51,574 bases of DNA from a virus. Positions 46,215 to 51,574 of the stretch are shown here, in pieces; positions within the stretch are counted from its first letter, which is position 1; each line of letters begins with the position of its first letter. The notes beneath the pieces were generated by a model that was not told the origin of the DNA, ran no database searches, and saw only the letters and a program-made list of their open reading frames with translations. A program made the position numbers and the translations under genes. The stretch spans positions 1-51,574 of the IMG/VR virus record IMGVR_UViG_3300047557_002186; one strand, given 5' to 3'.

Positions 46215-46288
46215 CGCCTCAGGTAGGATTCGAACCTACGGCTAACCGCTTAGAAGGCGGATACTCTAGTCCACTGAGTTACTGAGGC
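46215..46288 (-). tRNA. tRNA-Arg(TCT)
   Basis: Acceptor GCCTCAG / CTGAGGC, anticodon loop CTTCTAA (TCT), T-loop TTCGAAT, 74 bases; reads AGA, common in AT-rich phage genes. Confidence 0.9.
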
Positions 46289-46374
46289 AAGAGACCTCTC
46301 TGTTTGTGCTTCTATGAGAGGCATGAGAGGGGTGAGACTTATATGAGGTTTGGACCCTCACCGCTCATATGATT

Positions 46375-46403
46375 ATTGTACTACTCTTTTTTGCAGGTGT
46401 CAA
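46375..46403 (-). promoter_or_regulatory. Host-type promoter for tRNA-Arg(TCT)
   Basis: TTGACA (46403-46398), 17 bp, TACAAT (46380-46375). The -35 box is inside the end of the gene upstream, and an 80-base folded leader (GGTGAG / CTCACC) precedes the tRNA. Confidence 0.75.
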
Positions 46404-46698
46404 GCCATGGTGAACAGAGTCTCATTTCTCCTCCAAGTTTCTTACACTCTTCAGTATAACACTTAGAAGTATCTAAAGGCCTCTCTATCAACCTCGACAA
46501 AGGTATTCTACTGTTGTTCGAACCCTCTGTCAAGCGTTCATAGTCACGAATGGCTTTATCCACATCCCTCTCAACTCTCCTACTCACCACAGCAGGGTCC
46601 TGGAGCAGCACATCGTTGATTACGGTGCCTGGGAACAGAACCCTCTGAACCTCGTCTAGGAGGTCCCAGAGGCGCTCCTGAGCACTGGGAGAGAGTCG
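46381..46698 (-). pseudogene. Downstream frame of a split membrane-anchored protein
   Basis: An open frame without a usable ATG, continuing SPSAQERLWDLLDEVQRVLF, INDVLLQDPAVVSRRVERDV, DKAIRDYERLTEG and ending with a Cys-rich segment (CYTEECKKLGGEMRLCSPWL, DTCKKE). It would join the N-terminal membrane frame at 46699-46780 after a one-base shift. It could instead start at GTG 46611. Helical periplasmic domain with four Cys; function unknown. Confidence 0.6.
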
Positions 46699-46780
46699 CT
46701 ACGACACCGCTGAGAATGACGCTTATGAGGATTATATGCTTCTTATCAGGGCTCTTCTTTCCGAAGTTAAAATTAAACAT
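46580..46780 (-). CDS. Upstream frame: membrane anchor with lipobox-like Cys
   Basis: A 66-residue frame: MFNFNFGKKSPDKKHIILIS, VILSGVVATLSQCSG, then a Pro/Arg-rich end (APLGPPRRGSEG, CAAPGPCCGE). The Lys-rich start, one span and LSQC resemble a lipoprotein signal, though Gln before Cys is atypical. It overlaps the other frame, so either a frameshift broke one gene, or these are two nested genes as in Rz/Rz1 spanins. The ATG abuts a terminator T-run and lacks a ribosome site. Confidence 0.5.
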   Translation of the reverse strand: MFNFNFGKKSPDKKHIILISVILSGVVATLSQCSGAPLGPPRRGSEGSVPRHRNQRCAAPGPCCGE

Positions 46781-46781
46781 A

Positions 46782-46810
46782 AAAAAAGAGGAGTAGCAAC
46801 TGCTCCCCTC
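46782..46810 (-). terminator. Intrinsic terminator after the HNH-like cargo gene
   Basis: GAGGGGAGCA / TACTCCTC imperfect stem and seven Ts on the minus strand. AATAAATA lies between the stop of the 46821-47516 gene and the stem. Confidence 0.75.
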
Positions 46811-46820
46811 TATTTATTAC

Positions 46821-47516
46821 TCAGTTTTCAAAACTCCTACCAACTCTTTTATCATAAGCAGCAGACATTCTCTGTGCTGCTCCAGTATCTCTTGGTTTTG
46901 GTTTTGAAGTTGATGTTCTACCTTGATTTTGTGCTTTTCTTTTTACCGCAACAATTTCTGCCTCACTACCAAAATCTTGAATACTACCACCTTTTCCAAC
47001 TGCTCTCTGTCTAGAATGATATCCACCTTCTCCTCTGTGCGGAACGCCAGTTCCACCTTTAGGGCCATCTGTTTGTGCTAAGTTTCTTGGATCGCTTCCA
47101 TGAAACTTTCCACCTTGAGCATCTTTCTCTCTTTTCTCTTTTCTCTGTTCTGGAGTTAATCCTTTAAATTCTTTAGCAGATTGTGAAATTGGAGTTAAAT
47201 GATGATGCTCTTTTCCTCTTCCTTTAATTATATTTGCTTTCTTATCTCCTCTCTGTTTTTGATTGGAATCTAAATCAGAATCCACATCGGCAAGTCTAGA
47301 TGCTCTATTTGTTTGCTGACCGGTTCTAGATGATTTCTTTTTAGTACCATATGTCCTATTTCCATCTTTGTCTCTACCAGTGCTATTAATTACAAAATCA
47401 CCTGGATTTTCTCTAGCATCCAAACTTGCTTTTACTCTATCCCATCTTGCTTTTTCTACCTCATTACCACTTTCTGGGCGATTAACTTCTAAAATAAATT
47501 CTTTAAAGGTCTTCAT
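46821..47516 (-). CDS. Putative injected head protein: capsid-targeting leader plus HNH-like domain
   Basis: A 231-residue, very basic protein. Residues 1-10 (MKTFKEFILE) match the T4 capsid-targeting sequence with an I-L-E site for prohead protease. A His-rich domain at about 115-190 (KEHHHLTPISQSAKEFKGLT, GSDPRNLAQTD, RGEGGYHSRQRAV) has the HH...(P)...N...H spacing of HNH-type nucleases, such as those in bacterial toxins. The N- and C-terminal parts are Lys/Arg/Gln-rich. Predicted: packaged beside DNA, cut by gp21, injected. Nuclease activity unproven. Confidence 0.7.
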   Translation of the reverse strand: MKTFKEFILEVNRPESGNEVEKARWDRVKASLDARENPGDFVINSTGRDKDGNRTYGTKKKSSRTGQQTNRASRLADVDSDLDSNQKQRGDKKANIIKGRGKEHHHLTPISQSAKEFKGLTPEQRKEKREKDAQGGKFHGSDPRNLAQTDGPKGGTGVPHRGEGGYHSRQRAVGKGGSIQDFGSEAEIVAVKRKAQNQGRTSTSKPKPRDTGAAQRMSAAYDKRVGRSFEN

Positions 47517-47523
47517 CTTACTA

Positions 47524-47552
47524 AAAAAGGGGAGGTTTGCAGCACTCCCCTC
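47524..47552 (-). terminator. Intrinsic terminator upstream of the cargo gene
   Basis: GAGGGGAG / CCTCCCC stem with T-run on the minus strand. A late-type AATAAATA lies right before it, so late RNA would begin with the hairpin. Confidence 0.75.
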
Positions 47553-47558
47553 TATTTA

Positions 47559-47783
47559 TTACTTAGATGTTTTTTTAGTTTCTTCTTCCGATTGTGAAGA
47601 TTCTTCTTCAGGTTGTGAAGATTCTTCTTCAGGTTTTGATTCTGGAAGCGTAACTCCCAATTCTACAAGATATTCAATTATTCCTTGAACTTTCCAAAAA
47701 AGTTCTTTATTTTTGTTAATCTGTTGCTATAGCGATGCTCTTTGTTGCAAAAGATTTTTAAGATGTTGTTGTTGTTCAGTCAT
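47559..47783 (-). pseudogene. Gene with an in-frame TAG codon
   Basis: Starting MTEQQQHLKNLLQQRASL, the frame meets TAG at codon 19 (47729-47727), then continues QQINKNKELFWKVQGIIEYL, VELGVTLPESKP and an acidic PEEESSQ repeat to a TAA. The reading on both sides looks like one small helical protein; a single C-to-T change of CAG explains the stop. It is either a broken gene or one read by suppression. Two imperfect 18-base repeats code the acidic tail. Confidence 0.65.
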
Positions 47784-47809
47784 TTTTTATATGTAAATTG
47801 CTAATAATT

Positions 47810-47832
47810 AAAAGGGAGATTAAATCTCCCTC
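47810..47832 (-). terminator. Intrinsic terminator after the lysozyme-like gene
   Basis: GGGAGATT / AATCTCCC stem with TTTT on the minus strand; AATAAATA precedes it. Confidence 0.75.
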
Positions 47833-47850
47833 CATATTTATTCTATTGTA

Positions 47851-48507
47851 TCAAACTTCTACCGTGATCAGTTTGGAAGCATACTCATGAGCATACGAAG
47901 TGCGGGCACCATGAATGCCCCATCCAATCCATTCGTAGGCATAATTCATATACCTATCAATAGATTTTCCAGAAACTCTCATTCTGTTTTCAATACTCTT
48001 CCATTGTGGTTCAGTAGTAATATACCGAAGTTGAGTATCAGCAGTAGAAGGATTACCTCCTATTTTTTTAGCAAAAGCACCCAGTCCATAATAACGAGAA
48101 GCAGAAGTAAATTGTATCAAACCATAACCTCTTCCACAATTATAGTATGAGGTTCTACTACCACCTTCACAAATATTAGGCACGAACATAGATTCCTGCT
48201 TAATATTGCCCATGATAGTAGCAAGGGCGTTTCTGTCTCTAATACCACGTTCCTGGAAAAATGCCAGGGTGACATTCTCATGTTCATTACACCCTTTACA
48301 AATTAGCCTTTTCTCTTTTGGCTTCGGTGGTGGTGCAACCTCTAGGATTGCTGTCTTCTCAGGTTCAAACTCTTTAATAATTGAGTAAGGTTTTTCTTCC
48401 ACTGGGGGAGGAGGACCTTGCAGTTTATAACTAGAGAAAGGCAGTGATGCCGTACTGGTTGTAACCGTTGCCAGAAGGGGCAGGGCTACTGTAAAGATAT
48501 TTTGCAT
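47851..48507 (-). CDS. Exported lysozyme-like protein (phage tail lysozyme type)
   Basis: A 218-residue protein: signal peptide (MQNIFTVALPLLATVTTSTA), a Pro/Lys-rich linker, then a lysozyme-superfamily domain from about residue 85: VTLAFFQERGIRDRNALATI, MGNIKQESMFVPNICEG (Glu probably catalytic), YGLIQFTSASRYYGLGAF and IDRYMNYAYEWIGWGIHG. It fits the Phage_lysozyme2 family. It could open the wall during entry or lysis from the periplasm. Start at 48507 gives the signal peptide. Confidence 0.8.
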   Translation of the reverse strand: MQNIFTVALPLLATVTTSTASLPFSSYKLQGPPPPVEEKPYSIIKEFEPEKTAILEVAPPPKPKEKRLICKGCNEHENVTLAFFQERGIRDRNALATIMGNIKQESMFVPNICEGGSRTSYYNCGRGYGLIQFTSASRYYGLGAFAKKIGGNPSTADTQLRYITTEPQWKSIENRMRVSGKSIDRYMNYAYEWIGWGIHGARTSYAHEYASKLITVEV

Positions 48508-48523
48508 TAAAATTAATTGAACT

Positions 48524-48622
48524 CTACATCCGTATAGAAAGGGGGTACACCCTTTTCTCAAAGGGCACTTTCCACGGCTCTAAATCACTTATCAAATTCT
48601 CATAATAAAAAACCCTGCTCAT
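48524..48622 (-). CDS. Possible 32-aa leader peptide
   Basis: MSRVFYYENLISDLEPWKVP then FEKRVYPLSIRM. The ATG lies in the loop of the hairpin at 48607-48630. It ends 17 bases before the lysozyme-like ATG. No clear ribosome site. May be a leader peptide linked to attenuation, or chance. Confidence 0.4.
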   Translation of the reverse strand: MSRVFYYENLISDLEPWKVPFEKRVYPLSIRM

Positions 48623-48630
48623 AACAGGGA
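48607..48630 (-). terminator. Attenuator-like terminator at the start of the lysozyme transcript
   Basis: CCCTG TTATGAG CAGGG then six Ts on the minus strand, only about 8 bases after the promoter -10 box. Confidence 0.7.
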
Positions 48631-48637
48631 TTTTAGC

Positions 48638-48666
48638 ATTATAAGTTTTTATTTAGAATTTGTCAA
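48638..48666 (-). promoter_or_regulatory. Consensus host-type promoter
   Basis: TTGACA (48666-48661), 17 bp, TATAAT (48643-48638) on the minus strand, overlapping the end of the 57-residue gene. Confidence 0.85.
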
Positions 48667-48836
48667 CTTTCTGGTTCCAGAGAAACAATCTCCAATTCAT
48701 CATCTTCTGGTTCAATCCACTCATAAAATTCAGCAAGAATGGCACGGGCATCTTCCTTATCCACACTCATATCAGCAGCACGGTCAAGAGACCACGTTCT
48801 AATGTGAGCAACAATGTCTTCAGTCGTTGCGTTCAT
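48663..48836 (-). CDS. 57-aa acidic protein, function unknown
   Basis: MNATTEDIVAHIRTWSLDRA then DMSVDKEDARAILAEFYEWI and an acidic tail. The ATG at 48836 overlaps the GIY-YIG gene's end; a longer frame is its shadow. Helical and soluble. Confidence 0.7.
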   Translation of the reverse strand: MNATTEDIVAHIRTWSLDRAADMSVDKEDARAILAEFYEWIEPEDDELEIVSLEPES

Positions 48837-49263
48837 AATAGTCTTTTCGGTAGAACCTTCCAAGGATGTTGCTATTGTAGAAGGCTGGTTCTCCATTGTC
48901 AAGGGACTCTGTGAGGACATCATTTTTAAAGAGTTGGCTGGTCTCTCCAAAGTTTGTTTTGCCCTTTGTTTTATGTAATGATAAGATAGTTCGACTAAAA
49001 TTTTCTCTGCCCAATTTGTCAATGTCTTCTTTAAGTTCCGGACAAGACCCATAGTATTCTTTCCAATTAGATTCGGATTTTACTTTTCTTTTTTTACCTT
49101 TTGGAGTACGAAATTGCCAAAGATATTTTCTTCCAATGTATTTTTTACCATTAAGATTATTCTGGATAAGATAAACAAAACCAAAATAATCTTGAATATC
49201 AGAGGAAGTAAAAGGCACTCCATTATAAATCCAAGGATTTTTATAGTCAATATCTGTACTCAT
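48820..49263 (-). CDS. GIY-YIG nuclease-like protein
   Basis: A 147-residue protein: FGFVYLIQNNLNGKKYIGRK is a GIY-YIG variant (GFVYLI...KYIG) with the following Arg, then WKEYYGSCPELKEDIDKLGR (Tyr-Gly) and ENFSRTIL with the catalytic-type Glu. It resembles Seg-like endonucleases, but lacks NUMOD DNA-binding repeats. Overlaps genes on both sides. Confidence 0.8.
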   Translation of the reverse strand: MSTDIDYKNPWIYNGVPFTSSDIQDYFGFVYLIQNNLNGKKYIGRKYLWQFRTPKGKKRKVKSESNWKEYYGSCPELKEDIDKLGRENFSRTILSLHKTKGKTNFGETSQLFKNDVLTESLDNGEPAFYNSNILGRFYRKDYYERND

Positions 49264-49408
49264 CAATTATATCAAGAACATCATTCAGATATTTATGAGC
49301 AAGTCCTTTCATATCCATCTCTGGTCTAATATGGTCTTTGTGCAGATTATCTTTTAGTTTTAAAACACGAACCTTAAGTTCATCTTTTGATATTTGATTT
49401 TTAGGCAT
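49247..49408 (-). CDS. 53-aa conserved-type protein
   Basis: MPKNQISKDELKVRVLKLKD, NLHKDHIRPEMDMKGLAHKY, LNDVLDIIDEYRY; helical. Its ATG abuts the T-run of the terminator at 49409 (TTTTTTTATG) and its end overlaps the GIY-YIG gene by 17 bases. Function unknown. Confidence 0.65.
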   Translation of the reverse strand: MPKNQISKDELKVRVLKLKDNLHKDHIRPEMDMKGLAHKYLNDVLDIIDEYRY

Positions 49409-49433
49409 AAAAAAAGAGGAGTTTGACCTCCTC
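49409..49433 (-). terminator. Intrinsic terminator joined to the next start codon
   Basis: GAGGAGG TCAAA CTCCTC and seven Ts on the minus strand, directly followed by ATG. Confidence 0.85.
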
Positions 49434-49446
49434 TATCTATGTGCGA

Positions 49447-49596
49447 TTAGTCGCTTGTGTCTAACCATTCTTTACAGTAGTCATAATCACCAAACATAAA
49501 CTCATCACACTCTGCTGCCTCTCTATATGCGTTCAGGATTTCCTGTTCGCACCATTCGTCATAGTTTGAATCCTGAGAAAGTATTTTTGGTAACAT
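49447..49596 (-). CDS. 49-aa acidic protein
   Basis: MLPKILSQDSNYDEWCEQEI, LNAYREAAECDEFMFGDYDY, CKEWLDTSD. Three Cys and many acidic residues. Starts within the stop of the upstream gene (TAATG). Function unknown. Confidence 0.65.
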   Translation of the reverse strand: MLPKILSQDSNYDEWCEQEILNAYREAAECDEFMFGDYDYCKEWLDTSD

Positions 49597-50009
49597 TAGA
49601 TTACATTAAATCCTGGTTCTAATAATTTATATTCCATTCCATCATAAACAACTCCAGAGTAATAATCTGCAGTATCCAACACAGAGAACATATTATATTT
49701 TCTTCCATCGTCAAATGGTGTTATATCTATCAAGTCTCCATAAGTATTCTTCCAGATACTATGATATATCGCACACCCATAGGTTTCATCATCAACATCA
49801 GTGATTAAATAATATCCACTTATCTTCTCTCCGCCATAAGTATTCACATAATGATTTACATTATTATGGCAGTTTGCGTCGGCACATAAAGGTTTAGAAA
49901 CTACGGGAACTTTCAATAGAGTAAGAGAGAACTTACAATACTTTTGGAGTTTAACTACACATTCATCTTCTGGTAAGGATATTCTAAACTTTCTCAATAC
50001 TCCATCCAT
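49596..50009 (-). CDS. Conserved phage protein, function unknown
   Basis: A 137-residue protein from ATG 50009: LPEDECVVKLQKYCKFSLTL, CADANCHNNVNHYVNTYGGE and GCAIYHSIWKNTYGDLIDIT. The conserved NCHxNV...YGGE...HSIW...DLIDITPF pattern is found in phage and bacterial proteins of unknown role. Its start lies within the end of the GIY-YIG homing gene, so that gene was inserted just before it. Confidence 0.7.
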   Translation of the reverse strand: MDGVLRKFRISLPEDECVVKLQKYCKFSLTLLKVPVVSKPLCADANCHNNVNHYVNTYGGEKISGYYLITDVDDETYGCAIYHSIWKNTYGDLIDITPFDDGRKYNMFSVLDTADYYSGVVYDGMEYKLLEPGFNVI

Positions 50010-50598
50010 TTTTTCTTGGACCTCTTCTATCATACTTAATTGCGGCACTCATAGTAGCATATGAAATATTTTGAGACTTACAAAACTCCTTCAATCCCCC
50101 AATAATAATATACTCTTTATTTTCAGGAGAAATAATCTTCCAGGTTTTAGAATTTGGATTATCCTTTCCAAATTGAGGAGTTCTGTTTTGACTTATCTTA
50201 TTTCTTGTCTCTTGTGATAATTTAACACCATATCTTGGATTATTCTTACCAGCAACCTTTTCACTTATTCTTTTCTTTGCTTCCTCACTATGGTTTCTTC
50301 CACCAAATCCTTTAGTTTTTTGTCCTCCAGGTTTTCCTTCTCCACCTAAATTCTGGTTGAGCAAAACTCCACCATCACACTCTCTTTTCCAGAGTGCTAT
50401 ATGTTTTATCTCAAGTTCTATTGCTTCTTCTTTAGTTAATCCAGATTTTACGATATATCTTCTTTCTCTTGGTGGCAGTAAGTTTGCTCCATTACTTCTT
50501 AAATGTTTTGCATTTATTCTTCTTGGTTTTCCATAACCAACATAAAAGGGAGAACTAAAGTCCTCCCTTAAGTAATAGTAAAGAATATAATTATTCAT
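49984..50598 (-). CDS. GIY-YIG homing endonuclease
   Basis: A 204-residue free-standing homing endonuclease. YILYYYLREDFSSPFYVGYG is the GIY-YIG motif, EEAIELEIKHIALWKRECDG the catalytic Glu region, then NUMOD3 repeats (FGGRNHSEEAKKRISEKVAG, NNPRYGVKLSQETRNKISQN) and a NUMOD1-like end (LKEFCKSQNISYATMSAAIK). Inserted between nrdB and the gene at 49596. Confidence 0.92.
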   Translation of the reverse strand: MNNYILYYYLREDFSSPFYVGYGKPRRINAKHLRSNGANLLPPRERRYIVKSGLTKEEAIELEIKHIALWKRECDGGVLLNQNLGGEGKPGGQKTKGFGGRNHSEEAKKRISEKVAGKNNPRYGVKLSQETRNKISQNRTPQFGKDNPNSKTWKIISPENKEYIIIGGLKEFCKSQNISYATMSAAIKYDRRGPRKNGWSIEKV

Positions 50599-50599
50599 T

Positions 50600-50658
50600 T
50601 TAAGACTGAACTTACCTATTATTATTTATATAATACACTATTTCAGTCTTAAGGTCAA
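50600..50658 (-). promoter_or_regulatory. Dual promoter inside an inverted repeat before the GIY-YIG gene
   Basis: TTAAGACTGAA / TTCAGTCTTAA (11 bp; 50642-50652 and 50600-50610) enclose late TATAAATA (50623-50630) and a host-type -10 TATTAT (50630-50635), whose -35 TTGACC (50653-50658) is 17 bp upstream. The near arm abuts the ATG. Confidence 0.7.
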
Positions 50659-51574
50659 TCAAAGTTTAAATCCACTAAATGTGTCCTTTTTAACATCCTG
50701 TTTAATACCACCAACCACATAAGATTGTACTTGTGTTTGTTGTGGGGCAACCTGGAGACCTTTAGAGGAAATCCAGTGCTGAGTCCAAGGAAGTGGATTG
50801 TTGTTTGCTGAAATATCATATTGGGGTTTTAGTCCAATTGCTTTAAGTCTTCTATTTGCTACCCATTCAACATATTGCTGAAGAAGTTTATCATTCAGTC
50901 CAATCATACTTCCATCTTTGAACAGATAATCTGCCCATTTCTTTTCCTCATTCACAGCACGATCAAACATTTTATAAGTCCACTCTTCTTCTTCCTTCAT
51001 AATCTTCTGCATTTCAGGATCATCACCGTCCCTCCACTTATTCAGAATGTTCTGAGTAAGTGCTAAGTGTTGATTTTCGTCTCTTGCGATGAGAGAGATG
51101 ATCTTAGCGGATCCTTCCATAAGCTTAAGTTCACCAAAGGCGAAACTACAAGCAAAACTAACGTAGAAGCGAATACCTTCAAGAATATTAACGTTTGCGA
51201 CTGCTCTATAGAGTTTTCGTTTAACGTCATTGATTGTTTCCTTTGCGTATGAAACTCCCTCAAGATTATGCATCCAGGCATCGGATACACCATACTGTTG
51301 TGCTGATTGAATAAAGTCATCGTAAGACTCTGTAACGCTCTTAGCACGTTCCAGAATACGTTCATCACCAATAATAGTGTCAAATACCTCAGAAGGATCT
51401 GAATAGACATTTTTAATGATATAAGTGTATGAACGACTATGGATCATCTCCATAAATCCCCACACTTCCATACATGCTTCCAATTCAGGAAGTGAGCAAT
51501 ATGGAATAAATGCCATACCAGGACCACGACCCTGCACAGAATCAAGCATAATCTGATACTTCAAATTAGAAGTA
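50659..51574 (-). CDS. nrdB: Ribonucleotide reductase small subunit (class I), N-terminus outside window
   Basis: The last 305 residues of NrdB; the frame is open to the window end. Di-iron and radical residues are visible: EACMEVWGFMEMIHSRSYTY (Glu, His and the radical Tyr), GIRFYVSFACSF (Glu just before) and ISLIARDENQHLALTQ (Glu and His). The C-terminal segment that docks the large subunit is present (KKDTFSGFKL). It makes dNTPs with NrdA, reduced by glutaredoxin. Confidence 0.97.
   Translation of the reverse strand, partial: TSNLKYQIMLDSVQGRGPGMAFIPYCSLPELEACMEVWGFMEMIHSRSYTYIIKNVYSDPSEVFDTIIGDERILERAKSVTESYDDFIQSAQQYGVSDAWMHNLEGVSYAKETINDVKRKLYRAVANVNILEGIRFYVSFACSFAFGELKLMEGSAKIISLIARDENQHLALTQNILNKWRDGDDPEMQKIMKEEEEWTYKMFDRAVNEEKKWADYLFKDGSMIGLNDKLLQQYVEWVANRRLKAIGLKPQYDISANNNPLPWTQHWISSKGLQVAPQQTQVQSYVVGGIKQDVKKDTFSGFKL

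Noticed and set aside
46505-46533. TTGACA-17-TAGAAT promoter-like pair
   Set aside because: It lies within the coding part of the split gene and no unit clearly starts there; listed only as a chance match.
47590-47640. Short tandem repeats resembling a CRISPR unit
   Set aside because: They are imperfect 18-base coding repeats (PEEESSQ) inside one small gene, without spacers.
1-51574. Integrase, attachment sites or lysogeny genes
   Set aside because: None seen; gene content is that of a lytic T4-like phage.

Overview
The window is part of an AT-rich genome of a T4-like cyanophage (a myovirus of marine Synechococcus or Prochlorococcus). Evidence for this is the T4 core genes (gp4, a gp48/gp54-like tube cap, gp53, gp32, gp59, a gp33-like protein, PhoH, class I NrdB) alongside cyanobacterial auxiliary genes: psbA, psbD, ferredoxin, two high-light-inducible proteins, speD, thyX, phosphogluconate dehydrogenase, glutaredoxin and peroxiredoxin. 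Genes are densely packed, often with 1-14 base overlaps, and almost everything from 3.5 kb onward is on the minus strand.

Layout. 1-3.5 kb (plus): fragment of a homing endonuclease and a head/baseplate module. 3.5-8.6 kb: replication and transcription module (gp32, DUF1825-like protein, gp59, gp33-like protein, exonuclease, PhoH, ThyX). 8.6-12.5 kb: small conserved cyanophage genes, SpeD and glutaredoxin. 12.5-16.5 kb: psbD and psbA, separated by putative head-cargo genes and an endonuclease VII-like HNH gene. 16.5-18.8 kb (plus): four exported or membrane-associated proteins. 18.8-24 kb: nuclease, metalloprotease-like protein, candidate holin and two lytic enzymes sharing an N-terminal domain. 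24-27.4 kb: peroxiredoxin, hli, ferredoxin, hli and a full-length cyanobacterial-type porin. 27.4-39.9 kb: a polycistronic sugar island (glycosyltransferases, two FkbM-type methyltransferases, three nucleotide-sugar epimerase-type genes including GDP-mannose 3,5-epimerase). 40-46.3 kb: small genes, gnd, a Dps-like ferritin, a Phd-like antitoxin and a tRNA array of 11 good and 2 degenerate tRNAs. 46.4-51.6 kb: a broken gene pair, a putative head-cargo HNH protein, a lysozyme-like protein, two GIY-YIG genes and the 5'-truncated end of nrdB.

The genes fit one infection programme. D1, D2, Hli and ferredoxin keep light reactions running. Gnd supplies NADPH and pentose, and NrdB, glutaredoxin and ThyX make dNTPs. 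The sugar island and porin would remodel the cell or virion surface. Phage tRNAs support translation. Lytic enzymes end the cycle.

Regulation can be read directly. Many minus-strand units have a host-like promoter (TTGACA-like box, exactly 17 bp, TATAAT-like box). Others have the T4-type late octamer (TATAAATA, GATAAATA or CTAAATA). Intrinsic terminators are repeatedly fused to the next promoter or start codon. At homing endonuclease genes the late octamer lies in the loop of an inverted repeat whose far arm precedes the start codon, as in the T4 I-TevI control scheme. The most unusual content is a set of proteins with T4-like capsid-targeting leaders (MKTFK-FILE), one of which carries an HNH-like domain, so it may be packaged in the head and injected.
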